This document shows positions 1-6,510 of a stretch of DNA of 10,578 bases, in pieces. Below the pieces are notes generated by a model. That model made no database searches. It saw nothing but the letters and a program-made list of their open reading frames with translations, and had not been told where the DNA came from. How positions within the stretch are numbered: position 1 is the stretch's first letter; every line of letters starts with the position of its first letter. Source of the DNA: Acinetobacter sp. (GTDB lineage Bacteria > Pseudomonadota > Gammaproteobacteria > Pseudomonadales > Moraxellaceae); the NCBI GenBank assembly GCA_030152675.1, contig JASLIY010000131.1, positions 1 through 10,578 on the forward strand, written 5' to 3'. A program made the position numbers and the translations under genes.

Positions 1-59
1 TCAAAGCTGTGGCACCGACGGTATCAGCTCGTCAGCGCCCTATTTATCTTTTGAAATGA
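1..59 (+). CDS. Possible 3' end of an unidentified gene (partial)
   Basis: Reading from base 3, the + strand is open up to a TGA at 57-59 and gives a basic tail ending in ARQRPIYLLK. It would converge on yicG, whose stop lies at 88-90, which is a normal convergent arrangement. The product cannot be identified from 18 residues. Frame 1 is also open to a TGA at 52-54, and frame 2 stays open past 100, so the reading frame is a guess based only on the look of the peptide. No clear terminator hairpin lies between 59 and 88. Confidence 0.25.
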   Translation, partial: KAVAPTVSARQRPIYLLK

Positions 60-87
60 GTTTGATGTTCGTCCATGCGCTGTGCGC

Positions 88-732
88 TCAGCCCTCGTCT
101 TTGGAGGAGGCGGACTGTTCGTCATCGTCTTTGTAGATAAACTTCGGCATTTCCAAACCAAAGTAAATCGCGATGCAGCGTAGAGAAAAACCAAAGATCA
201 GGGTCGAAACAATGGTCAACTCAAGCGAGAGTCCAATATCGTGACAGACCCAATAAAAGATCACCGAAACAAAGGAAATACTGGCATATAGTTCACGGCG
301 GAATACCAAGGGCACATCATTACACAAGATATCGCGTAAGATCCCGCCCGAGACTCCAGTCAATACCCCTGCGACAGCGGAAACCACAAAACCATGCCCC
401 ATTTCGATCGCGATCTGAGAGCCGATGATGGTAAAGCCGATCAGCCCCAAAGCATCGAGTAATAAGAAGATCGAGTGCAGATGGCGCATCCATTTGGCGA
501 TAATAATCGTCACAAAAGCTGCAGCACAGGTCAGAACCAAGTACTCAGGATGCTTGACCCAGGTCAGTGGATAATGTCCCAACAGCACATCACGGACTGA
601 CCCCCCGCCCAACGCCGTCACACAGGCGATCAGCATCACCCCAAACCAATCCATACTGCGTCGTCCAGCCGAAAGTGCACCGGTCATGGCTTCTGCGGTT
701 ATTGCGATAATGTAGATCACCAGTAATAGCAT
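88..732 (-). CDS. yicG: TRIC-family (UPF0126) inner-membrane protein, YicG-like
   Basis: This 214-residue inner-membrane protein belongs to the prokaryotic TRIC (trimeric intracellular cation channel) family, formerly UPF0126. It closely resembles recalled E. coli YicG (about 205 aa). The protein is two repeats of three membrane helices plus a seventh. Each repeat carries the family's glycine-rich RD signature: GGGSVRD at residues 42-48 and GGILRD at 129-134. The segment ITAEAMTGALSAGRR at the N-terminus and the LVFRRELYA stretch near 142-150 are also typical. The C-terminus is a short acidic and serine-rich cytoplasmic tail (DDDEQSASSKDEG). Start ATG is at 732, with GGAAG (743-747 on the complement) ten bases upstream. 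It lies 58 bases downstream of ychJ on the same strand with no convincing terminator between, so co-transcription is likely. Family members conduct monovalent cations in vitro; the physiological role in bacteria is unclear. Confidence 0.93.
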   Translation of the reverse strand: MLLLVIYIIAITAEAMTGALSAGRRSMDWFGVMLIACVTALGGGSVRDVLLGHYPLTWVKHPEYLVLTCAAAFVTIIIAKWMRHLHSIFLLLDALGLIGFTIIGSQIAIEMGHGFVVSAVAGVLTGVSGGILRDILCNDVPLVFRRELYASISFVSVIFYWVCHDIGLSLELTIVSTLIFGFSLRCIAIYFGLEMPKFIYKDDDEQSASSKDEG

Positions 733-790
733 TGCGGTTGTACTTCCACTGCGGGTCTATTGAGCGGGTCATTCTAAGATAAAACACTGC

Positions 791-1276
791 TCAATTTATA
801 TATGCGGCACAACATTGTTTAAATTTTTTCTGTGACCCACACAGACAAGGTTGTTTCATACTGAGTTGGAGTTCAGTGGTTGGATCTAAGAAATAGCAAC
901 GCTGTGCATGCCAAACAAAGTGTGATACTTCATGGTGGACGTATGCCGGTGCCGCAACACCCGCGTCTACAGCACGATAATGGGCTTTGAATTCAACTTG
1001 GGCATGGGTTTTGTCGAGTTTCTCTTGGGCCTGCACCACCTCCAAGCCCAGCCATTGATTGGCCTGAGCCCAGTCTGCGATCGCGGCTCGATCCAGCGCT
1101 GCCTGCTGACCGATCGCGGTGGTGTTCACGATATAGTCGATCTGCTGTAAAGCAAAAGCACTGTAGCGCGAACGCATCAACTGCGCGGCACTTGTGGCCT
1201 GTGCAGTACCTAAATGCAGTGGCTGACAACAGTTGGCATAAGCGCCTAAACCACAAGGACAAGCTTTTTCGGACAT
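791..1276 (-). CDS. ychJ: YchJ family SEC-C motif protein (UPF0225)
   Basis: This 161-residue soluble protein has the YchJ layout: an N-terminal SEC-C zinc motif (CPCG at 6-9, CC at 16-17), a central UPF0225/NTF2-like domain starting with the signature LMRSRYSAF near residues 33-41, and a second C-terminal SEC-C motif (CLCG at 144-147, then KKFKQCC ending at 156). SEC-C is the zinc-binding motif also found at the tail of SecA. E. coli YchJ (about 152 aa) has the same two motifs. No enzymatic activity is established for the family, and zinc binding is inferred from the eight cysteines. Start ATG at 1276 lets the first motif begin at residue 6, as in relatives; only a weak GAG-type ribosome site lies upstream. 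It is probably the first gene of a two-gene unit with yicG, read from a candidate promoter at 1317-1346. Confidence 0.92.
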   Translation of the reverse strand: MSEKACPCGLGAYANCCQPLHLGTAQATSAAQLMRSRYSAFALQQIDYIVNTTAIGQQAALDRAAIADWAQANQWLGLEVVQAQEKLDKTHAQVEFKAHYRAVDAGVAAPAYVHHEVSHFVWHAQRCYFLDPTTELQLSMKQPCLCGSQKKFKQCCAAYIN

Positions 1277-1316
1277 GCAACAATCTCAATCTAAGTTCGA
1301 ATCATTCAAGGCCATG

Positions 1317-1346
1317 ATCTTAACCCTTTCCATGGCATACACTCAA
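1317..1346 (-). promoter_or_regulatory. Candidate sigma-70 promoter for ychJ-yicG
   Basis: On the complement, TTGAGT (1346-1341) is followed after 18 bases by TAAGAT (1322-1317); each hexamer matches consensus at four of six positions. Transcription would start near 1310, giving a leader of about 34 bases before the ychJ ATG at 1276. The assignment rests on hexamer matching only. Confidence 0.35.
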
Positions 1347-1367
1347 TCCAAGCCGCCACACCACCAA

Positions 1368-1412
1368 GTCAGCAACGTCAGCAACGTCAGCAACGTCAGC
1401 AACGTCAGCAAA
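1368..1412. repeat. 9-bp tandem repeat, unit GTCAGCAAC, about 4.9 copies
   Basis: Four perfect head-to-tail copies of GTCAGCAAC occupy 1368-1403, and a fifth copy at 1404-1412 matches eight of nine bases (final C replaced by A). The array is outside any gene and lies about 22 bases upstream of the -35 of the candidate ychJ promoter. Arrays of short perfect units usually change copy number by slipped-strand mispairing, so this is a candidate VNTR. It is not a CRISPR, because there are no spacers. Confidence 0.95.
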
Positions 1413-1459
1413 TGTTATTTCTCGACTGATAGCTGCCGCGATTGAAAAGTTGCATACCT

Positions 1460-1487
1460 AAAAAAATCAGCCCACTGGGGGCTGATT
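1460..1487 (-). terminator. Rho-independent terminator of the terC-like gene
   Basis: A perfect 9-bp stem, AATCAGCCC (1465-1473) with GGGCTGATT (1479-1487), encloses a five-base loop. The run of A from 1460 to 1466 becomes a U tract in - strand transcripts. It lies about 82 bases beyond the terC-like stop and separates that gene from ychJ. Confidence 0.9.
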
Positions 1488-1569
1488 GTTGAGTGCTACA
1501 TATCTTCATAACGGCATGTGATGCGTCTTTTTAAGCTGGCACATGCATGCCGCAATTGAACTGAGGACT

Positions 1570-3159
1570 TTATTCATCTTTAGGCGATGGCTCAATATCT
1601 ACGATATGTACCTTGTCGATCTTGTGTCCATCCATGGTCATGATTTCAAACATATAACCATCGGCTTGCAAGCTTTCACCATTTTCAGGCAAACGCCCAA
1701 GATGGAAAAGGATATAACCTGAAAGGGTTGAGTATTGCTCAGCCTCATCGACCAAATCGCAGTCCAGCAATAACGAGACATAGCGAATATCGGTTGAACC
1801 TTCAAGGATCAATGAACCATCTTCAAGACTTTCGGCTGCCGCTTCGAGCTCATCCTCGTCCGGGAACTCGCCTGCGATGGCTTCGAGTACATCGATCGGC
1901 GTCGCAATCCCTTCAATCGAACCATATTCGTTGAGGACGATCGCCAACTGCAACGGTGCTTGACGCAACTGCTCCATCACCATCAGCACTTGCGCATTTT
2001 CATGCACGATCACCGGTTCACGCAGATGCTTTTGAAAGTCCAGTACCCCAGTTTCGATATAGTCATTCAAAACTTTATGGGTCAAGACGATGCCCGCGAG
2101 ATTGTCCAATTCACCATGTGCCACGATCAAACGTGAGTGGGTCATCGACATCAAACGACGTTTAATCACCTCAGCATCATCGTCGAGATCCAGCCATTCC
2201 AACTCTGGACGTGGTGTCATCACTGACTTGACTGGACGTTCAGACAGACCCAACACGCCTTGCACCATAACGCTGTGGTAGGCGCTATTTTCATCTTCAA
2301 ACATTTCATTGGCCGTTGCCTGAGTGGCAGGGACATTGTCATTGTTTTGATTGGAGATATCTGTGCTGTGGTTGTTCTTACCCCCCAACATACGCAATAC
2401 CGCAGAAGCCGTTTTAAAACGGAGATCATTGGTGGTGACCAATTTCTCTTGGTTTTTACGCATGGTTTGGTTCATAAACTCGATCAGTACCGAGAAACCA
2501 ATCGCGGCATAGAGATAGCCCTTCGGAATATGGAAGCCAAAGCCTTCGACGATCAAGGAGAAACCGATCATCATCAGGAAGCCCAGACACAGGATCACCA
2601 CGGTCGGATGCTTGTTGACGAAATCCATCAATGGCTTCGATGCCCAGAGCATGATGCCCACGGCGATCACCACCGCGATCATCATCACTGACAGCTCTTT
2701 GACCATGCCGACTGCCGTGATCACACTGTCCAAAGAGAACACCGCATCGAGTACCACGATCTGCACGATCACCATCCAGAACACGGCGTGAACTGGATTT
2801 TCCTCTTTAATATGCGCTTTGCCTTCGATGCGCTCATGCAATTCCATGGTGCCTTTAAACAGCAAGAACACACCACCGAACAGCAAGATCAGATCACGAC
2901 CGGAGAATGGATGCTCCATGATATGGAACAACGGTGCGGTCAGCGTGACCACCCAAGCAATCGAGGCCAGTAGGATCAAGCGCATGACCAAGGCCAGCAA
3001 TAAGCCGACGATACGCGCAGTATTACGCTGTTCCGGTGGAAGTTTTTCCGCCAGAATCGCGATAAATACCAAGTTATCAATGCCTAAAACGATTTCTAAT
3101 ACGACCAAGGTCGCCAAACCGACCCAAGCAGATGGATCGGACATCCATTCAAATATCAT
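1570..3159 (-). CDS. TerC family integral membrane protein with CBS pair and CorC/HlyC domain (YoaE/YegH-like)
   Basis: This 529-residue inner-membrane protein has the architecture of E. coli YoaE and YegH. A TerC-type membrane domain spans roughly residues 8-235, with about seven helices and the two acidic signatures expected for metal handling: EIVLGIDN (22-29) and [10 protein letters not shown] (137-146). A hydrophilic Asn/Gln-rich linker follows at about 260-290. A CBS-domain pair covers about 310-432, containing [12 protein letters not shown] and the [18 protein letters not shown] region, and a CorC/HlyC-type C-terminal domain covers about 442-524. TerC relatives such as Alx and MntX are linked to Mn2+ export; for the YoaE branch the substrate is unproven, so metal transport or metal-responsive function is inference. 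Start ATG 3159 is chosen over the in-frame GTG at 3168 because GGAG (3171-3168) sits eight bases upstream of the ATG and the GTG would overlap it. The gene is monocistronic with its own terminator, and its leader is highly structured. Confidence 0.94.
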   Translation of the reverse strand: MIFEWMSDPSAWVGLATLVVLEIVLGIDNLVFIAILAEKLPPEQRNTARIVGLLLALVMRLILLASIAWVVTLTAPLFHIMEHPFSGRDLILLFGGVFLLFKGTMELHERIEGKAHIKEENPVHAVFWMVIVQIVVLDAVFSLDSVITAVGMVKELSVMMIAVVIAVGIMLWASKPLMDFVNKHPTVVILCLGFLMMIGFSLIVEGFGFHIPKGYLYAAIGFSVLIEFMNQTMRKNQEKLVTTNDLRFKTASAVLRMLGGKNNHSTDISNQNNDNVPATQATANEMFEDENSAYHSVMVQGVLGLSERPVKSVMTPRPELEWLDLDDDAEVIKRRLMSMTHSRLIVAHGELDNLAGIVLTHKVLNDYIETGVLDFQKHLREPVIVHENAQVLMVMEQLRQAPLQLAIVLNEYGSIEGIATPIDVLEAIAGEFPDEDELEAAAESLEDGSLILEGSTDIRYVSLLLDCDLVDEAEQYSTLSGYILFHLGRLPENGESLQADGYMFEIMTMDGHKIDKVHIVDIEPSPKDE

Positions 3160-3167
3160 TGTGCCCA

Positions 3168-3171
3168 CTCC
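3168..3171 (-). promoter_or_regulatory. Ribosome binding site of the terC-like gene
   Basis: GGAG on the complement lies eight bases upstream of the ATG at 3159. It decides that start over the GTG at 3168. It is immediately preceded by GCATGCT (3178-3172), which can pair with AGCATGC further up the leader (3239-3233). Confidence 0.7.
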
Positions 3172-3189
3172 AGCATGCTCATTCGATCG

Positions 3190-3261
3190 TTCTGACCCAA
3201 CAGTTGATGTCTGCCTTGCAGCCCATTTTGCTGCATGCTTTGATCAATGTTTTGGTCAGAA
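3190..3261 (-). promoter_or_regulatory. Highly structured 5' leader element of the terC-like gene
   Basis: A long interrupted inverted repeat lies just before the ribosome site. TTCTGACC (3190-3197) pairs with GGTCAGAA (3254-3261), AACA (3199-3202) with TGTT (3248-3251), and TTGAT (3204-3208) with ATCAA (3243-3247). The only interruptions are one small internal loop (C against TT) and one bulged G, giving 17 base pairs. The enclosed loop contains a second hairpin, TGCAGC (3217-3222) with GCTGCA (3230-3235). It ends 18 bases before the GGAG. Such a fold suggests RNA-level control of the TerC-like protein. It does not show the conserved loops I would expect of the yybP-ykoY manganese riboswitch, so its class is unknown. 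Confidence 0.55.
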
Positions 3262-3603
3262 TACCGGCACTGCGCCTGAGGCCTCACAAAGTATTGAACT
3301 GTTATTATTTGAAAAGACTGTATAATTTCGGAGCGACTACAACCACTACCCATTGTTGATTCATTAGTTGTCAAACGTGAAAATAGTATAGGTAAGATCA
3401 CACAGAAATTCATCTTATTTCTTGATTTAATCTATCTGGTCAAAGTAATTTAGCGACTGTCGCATCGATTGAGCACGTCATAGCAGCTGTACCAACATCA
3501 CGGATATACAGGCTTTTTAGTCACTCGGAGCCAACCAAATCTACACATCAATCTGTCACACTTGCCACTTAAACTGGAGCAAGAAAAAATATCGTGCTAG
3601 ATT

Positions 3604-3610
3604 AAGGTGA
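3604..3610 (+). promoter_or_regulatory. Ribosome binding site of the LOG-family gene
   Basis: AAGGTGA lies 8 bases before a TTG at 3619 and 11 bases before the ATG at 3622, but 32 bases before the next ATG at 3643. It therefore supports initiation at 3619 or 3622, giving the longer N-terminus. Confidence 0.6.
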
Positions 3611-3621
3611 AAAAATAATTG

Positions 3622-4245
3622 ATGAACAGTGTAATAAAACCAATGACTGAAAACTCTCGTAATCCTCATCAGACAACAACACAAACCCTCGTCGCCCTGT
3701 ACTGTGGTTCACGTGCTGGCCATCATCCACGTTATAGAGAAAGTGCCATTCAACTGGCACAGCATATCGCAGAAGCCAATTTCGGCATCGTCTATGGCGG
3801 TGCCAGCATCGGCCTCATGGGTCAAGTCGCTGATACTGTGATCGAATACGGCGGTGAAACGGTCGGGGTCATTCCTGAGTTTATGTTGGACTATGAAATC
3901 GCGCATCCCAACCTGACTGAACTACATATCGTCAAGTCGATGCATGAACGTAAGAACCTTATGGCTGACCGTGCCAGTGCTTTTGTGGCATTGCCGGGTG
4001 GCTTAGGTACCTTTGAAGAAATCCTCGAAATCGCCACGTGGGCACAGTTAGAGCGGCATCAAAAACCGATGATGTTATATAACGTCAATGGATTTTATAA
4101 CCATCTGATTGCTCAACTCGACCACGCCACCACAGAAGGATTTTTACCGCCAGAGCATCGTGCCAAACTCTTGGTCTGTGATCATCTCAACCAGGTTATG
4201 GATGTGATTCAGGCACTGCACACCCCTGCCGAAGCTGAACTTTAA
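3622..4245 (+). CDS. LOG family protein (cytokinin riboside 5'-monophosphate phosphoribohydrolase type, TIGR00730)
   Basis: This 207-residue cytosolic Rossmann-fold protein has the LOG family motifs in order: CGSRAG after the first strand (about 28-33), YGGASIGLMG (about 58-67), MHERKNLM (107-114) and PGGLGTFEE (125-133). The arginine of HERK and the glutamate ending PGGxGTxxE form the active site in characterised LOG enzymes. These hydrolyse the N-glycosidic bond of nucleoside 5'-monophosphates, releasing the base and ribose 5-phosphate. In non-plant-associated bacteria this probably serves nucleotide turnover rather than hormone production. About 22 polar residues precede the first strand, somewhat longer than usual. 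If translation began at the ATG at 3643, this extension would shorten by seven residues, but the Shine-Dalgarno at 3604-3610 favours 3622 (or the TTG directly before it). It is transcribed alone and ends at the terminator at 4271-4312. Confidence 0.93.
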   Translation: MNSVIKPMTENSRNPHQTTTQTLVALYCGSRAGHHPRYRESAIQLAQHIAEANFGIVYGGASIGLMGQVADTVIEYGGETVGVIPEFMLDYEIAHPNLTELHIVKSMHERKNLMADRASAFVALPGGLGTFEEILEIATWAQLERHQKPMMLYNVNGFYNHLIAQLDHATTEGFLPPEHRAKLLVCDHLNQVMDVIQALHTPAEAEL

Positions 4246-4270
4246 AACAAAAAATTCCTCTATTTGCATA

Positions 4271-4312
4271 AAAAAGACCGTGTCGATGCGAAAATCAACA
4301 CGGTCTTTTTTT
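4271..4312. terminator. Bidirectional rho-independent terminator between convergent genes
   Basis: GACCGTGT (4276-4283) pairs with ACACGGTC (4298-4305), extended by A-T pairs to 13 bp, around a 14-base loop. A run of seven T (4306-4312) follows on the + strand and five A (4271-4275) precede it. It should end the LOG transcript, and it can also act on the convergent lipoprotein gene, whose stop is at 4407. Confidence 0.9.
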
Positions 4313-4338
4313 GATGGCCTAGATTTGATGGCCTAGAT
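4311..4338. repeat. 14-bp perfect tandem duplication
   Basis: TTGATGGCCTAGAT occurs twice back to back at 4311-4324 and 4325-4338. The first copy begins within the T tract of the LOG terminator. It looks like a recent local duplication in non-coding DNA between convergent genes. Confidence 0.9.
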
Positions 4339-4406
4339 ATGCTGTTTATGGTTATTTCTATTTTCTGATTCTAAAAACCTGAACGTCTCAATACTCGACT
4401 CGACAC

Positions 4407-6212
4407 TCAATATTTGAGATTGATTTGATAAATCGCAGTACTGCCACTGACCTCATTGCCAACAATCAACAATGGCTTGCCATCTGGGGCATCTTTGGCA
4501 GAGACAAAACTCAATCCCTCAGGACCTAAGTCACCTTGTTTGAGTGGGTCAGCAGCATTGAAATCACGTGTAGTCATATATTCAATAAAGACTGGTTGTG
4601 TCGGCTGGCTAATGTCATACAACATGATACCGCTCATTCGCTCTAAACCGATAAAGGCAAAAGTCTTGTTGCCGATTTTTCCAATCGCAATCCCTTCGGG
4701 CTCTGGTCCCTTATTGTCGCTACGATCATCGAACGCCACTTTACCGTGGTCACTGTTAAACTGTGCTGGGAACAGTTCTGCTAACTTTCGCTCGAACTCA
4801 CTGCCCGAATCCCAAACCAATCGGCCTTGATCATCCCAAATACTGAATGAACGTGCACCATAGGCATAGATGTTCTTATAGTTTAAAAAGCCATTGGCAT
4901 CCAATTGCGGTTGTCCATTGGCATCGGTGTCATAGCCCATATTCCACGCAATGGTGAGACGCCCTAAGTTGAGATCATCACGACAGGCGCCCGGCGCTTG
5001 TGTTGTGGCACCACAGTAAGCAAATACGCTAGGATCAAGTTTGGCACCGCGTATACCGGGTGCCAATTGCTGTAGATGTGCCGGATAATCACCTTTCTGA
5101 TTAAAGCCCTTGGCATTAAACAAATGCTTCATGCGGATCTGTTCAACATATCCCGCTTGGCTTTGACCCGCATAATAAGCCTTTTCATCACGCAACCATT
5201 CACGTGAATCACCTTCGTTTGCAGTGACCACATAATTGCGACCCTTGACTTGATAAGATGCGATCGAATCCGGTTGATACATCCCCATCAATCCTGGCCA
5301 TGCTTGGATATTGATCTTGCCAGTTTTGCCATCGAGATCACGATCGCTGACATCGAGCGCATTTTGCTGAAGCCCATGATCTTTGAAACCCAGCGGCAAA
5401 ATATCGGTGATTTTTTTCGCCTGCAAATCGATTTTGGCCAATGCATTATTTTCCTGCAAACTCACCCACGCTGTTTTACTGTCTTCACTGATCGCAATGT
5501 ATTCCGGTTCAAGGTCTTGAGCCACACTCGCATGGGGGCCAAAAATGCGTACTCCAGCAGCGATCAATTCAGCTTTACGATCATTCCATGCAGAAAAGCC
5601 GAGCTCGGTCGACTGAGGCTGCTGGATGTTGCTCACATCGATGAGACTCACTGATCCCTCTGGATCAATACTATAGTCATCATTGGGCTCACCCTCATTC
5701 GCCACCAGCAGCATTTTTCCGTCTGGGCTAAAGGTCAACATATCCGGCAGTGCACCCACTTGAACTTGACTGATATAAGCCAAGGTTTTGCTATCAAAAA
5801 ACACCACCTTCCCGGGATCTGTTTTATTGGCGGCCTGTACTGCGGCAGCCACAATGCCATTGCTCACCGCCACACTGTTGATCTCTGAGCCCGGCAAATA
5901 ATCTCGTGCAGAAAGTTCTGCGATATGCCGTGGCGATGCAGGTTGAGACAGATCTAATACATCGAGCATGCCTTTTTTGGCATTCACCACAAATACGCGT
6001 TGCGTCCGTGCATCGTAGGCTGGGATTTCAGCGGCGCTTTCATTCATCACCCCTGTTTCATAACGCCCCAACAAGCTTAGACTGATCGTTTTTGGTGTGG
6101 CTTCTTCAACCACAGGTGGCGTCATGACCACCTGATCTTTATCATCACTGTTACACGCAACCAACCCCATACTCAACAGCGTTAGGCAGAGTACTGAAAT
6201 CTTATAATGCAT
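4407..6212 (-). CDS. Choice-of-anchor I family lipoprotein (beta-propeller-like, unknown function)
   Basis: This 601-residue exported lipoprotein has an N-terminal signal (HYK then a hydrophobic core) ending in the lipobox GLVAC, so Cys20 is the expected lipidated residue. The next residues are NSDDKD; the Asn at +2 favours outer-membrane sorting by the usual rule. A low-complexity Pro/Val/Glu linker precedes a large domain with repeated propeller-like segments: AYDARTQRVFVVNA near 65-78, PDMLTFSPDGKMLLVANEGEP at 156-176, a NEGDSREW segment in the middle, and PEGIAIGKIGNKTFAFIGLE near the C-terminus. This pattern matches the choice-of-anchor I domain family, related to mesenchyme-specific cell-surface glycoprotein-type propellers. 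The biochemical role is unknown; esterase or phosphatase annotations in relatives are not supported by a motif visible here. A CGATTQAPGAC segment could form a disulfide. Start ATG 6212 is preceded by a weak GGAT site. The gene stands alone. Confidence 0.88.
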   Translation of the reverse strand: MHYKISVLCLTLLSMGLVACNSDDKDQVVMTPPVVEEATPKTISLSLLGRYETGVMNESAAEIPAYDARTQRVFVVNAKKGMLDVLDLSQPASPRHIAELSARDYLPGSEINSVAVSNGIVAAAVQAANKTDPGKVVFFDSKTLAYISQVQVGALPDMLTFSPDGKMLLVANEGEPNDDYSIDPEGSVSLIDVSNIQQPQSTELGFSAWNDRKAELIAAGVRIFGPHASVAQDLEPEYIAISEDSKTAWVSLQENNALAKIDLQAKKITDILPLGFKDHGLQQNALDVSDRDLDGKTGKINIQAWPGLMGMYQPDSIASYQVKGRNYVVTANEGDSREWLRDEKAYYAGQSQAGYVEQIRMKHLFNAKGFNQKGDYPAHLQQLAPGIRGAKLDPSVFAYCGATTQAPGACRDDLNLGRLTIAWNMGYDTDANGQPQLDANGFLNYKNIYAYGARSFSIWDDQGRLVWDSGSEFERKLAELFPAQFNSDHGKVAFDDRSDNKGPEPEGIAIGKIGNKTFAFIGLERMSGIMLYDISQPTQPVFIEYMTTRDFNAADPLKQGDLGPEGLSFVSAKDAPDGKPLLIVGNEVSGSTAIYQINLKY

Positions 6213-6243
6213 TGAAATTATCCAGTTTTATTCGCAATAATTG

Positions 6244-6271
6244 TTTTCATGCTAGTCGGCTTTAATGTCAA
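6244..6271 (-). promoter_or_regulatory. Candidate promoter of the choice-of-anchor I lipoprotein gene
   Basis: On the complement, a perfect TTGACA (6271-6266) is followed after 16 bases by TGAAAA (6249-6244), a weak -10. Transcription would begin near 6237, about 25 bases before the ATG. The -35 is strong and the -10 poor, so this is tentative. Confidence 0.3.
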
Positions 6272-6440
6272 ATTGATGAATTTTACAGCAGCTGATCGAT
6301 GGTTGTTTTTATGATTCAAAAGAAAGAAATTAACTGCTGCGAGTATCTCAAGCCGAGGGTTAGACTGGGTTGCTGCGGAGTTGTAGAGCAAGTCTGCTGA
6401 CTGAAATATGCTGTTTTGCCGAACGCTTCAAGCAATTTGA

Positions 6441-6451
6441 TTGTAATACAA
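6441..6451. promoter_or_regulatory. Operator-like palindrome upstream of the MFS gene
   Basis: TTGTAATACAA is a perfect 5-bp dyad around a central A, 59 bases before the MFS start. Its size and position resemble binding sites of small dimeric repressors (GntR or TetR type). No regulator gene is adjacent, so this is only a candidate. Confidence 0.3.
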
Positions 6452-6510
6452 CTAGCTAAGCATTTGCTTTAGACTAGAGTTCACACAGCCTACGTTTTCG
6501 ACTGATTCTC

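Larger units (their letters stand above)
1277..1569. other. Intergenic region between ychJ and the terC-like gene
   Basis: This 293-base gap contains no believable coding sequence. From left to right it holds the candidate ychJ promoter (1317-1346, - strand), a 9-bp tandem repeat (1368-1412) and a strong - strand terminator (1460-1487). Nearer the terC-like stop is an extra inverted repeat, CGGCATG at 1512-1518 against CATGCCG at 1546-1552, which would fold in the 3' UTR of the terC-like transcript. Confidence 0.7.
3172..3618. other. Divergent intergenic region between the terC-like and LOG genes
   Basis: This gap of about 450 bases holds the structured terC leader (3190-3261). It also has a 10-bp palindrome TGAGGCCTCA (3277-3286), a consensus TATAAT on the + strand at 3321-3326 without a well-spaced -35, a perfect TTGACA on the - strand (3374-3369) without a good -10, and an 11-bp dyad GCGACTGTCGC (3453-3463). 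No promoter for either gene could be assigned with confidence. A - strand reading frame of 85 codons (3413-3156) crosses the leader and is treated under findings. Confidence 0.6.

Noticed and set aside
733..794. Terminator between ychJ and yicG from TTGAGC (760-765) and GCTCAA (789-794)
   Set aside because: The stem is only 6 bp with a loop of over 20 bases and no T tract, so it is not a credible terminator.
1368..1412. CRISPR-like array
   Set aside because: The repeat unit is only 9 bp and directly contiguous with no spacers, and no cas genes are nearby.
3160..3168. GTG start three codons upstream for the terC-like protein
   Set aside because: The GTG overlaps the GGAG ribosome site that is correctly spaced for the ATG at 3159.
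2260..3325. Long open frames on the + strand opposite the terC-like gene (for example 2260-2691 and 2819-3325)
   Set aside because: They are antisense shadows of a well-supported gene; their peptides are His/Gln/Ser-rich without family resemblance and lack ribosome sites.
3160..3413. yybP-ykoY manganese riboswitch upstream of the terC-like gene
   Set aside because: The context fits, but I could not find the conserved GGGGAGUAG-like and CCUACC-like loop segments on the - strand. The element is reported only as an unclassified structured leader.
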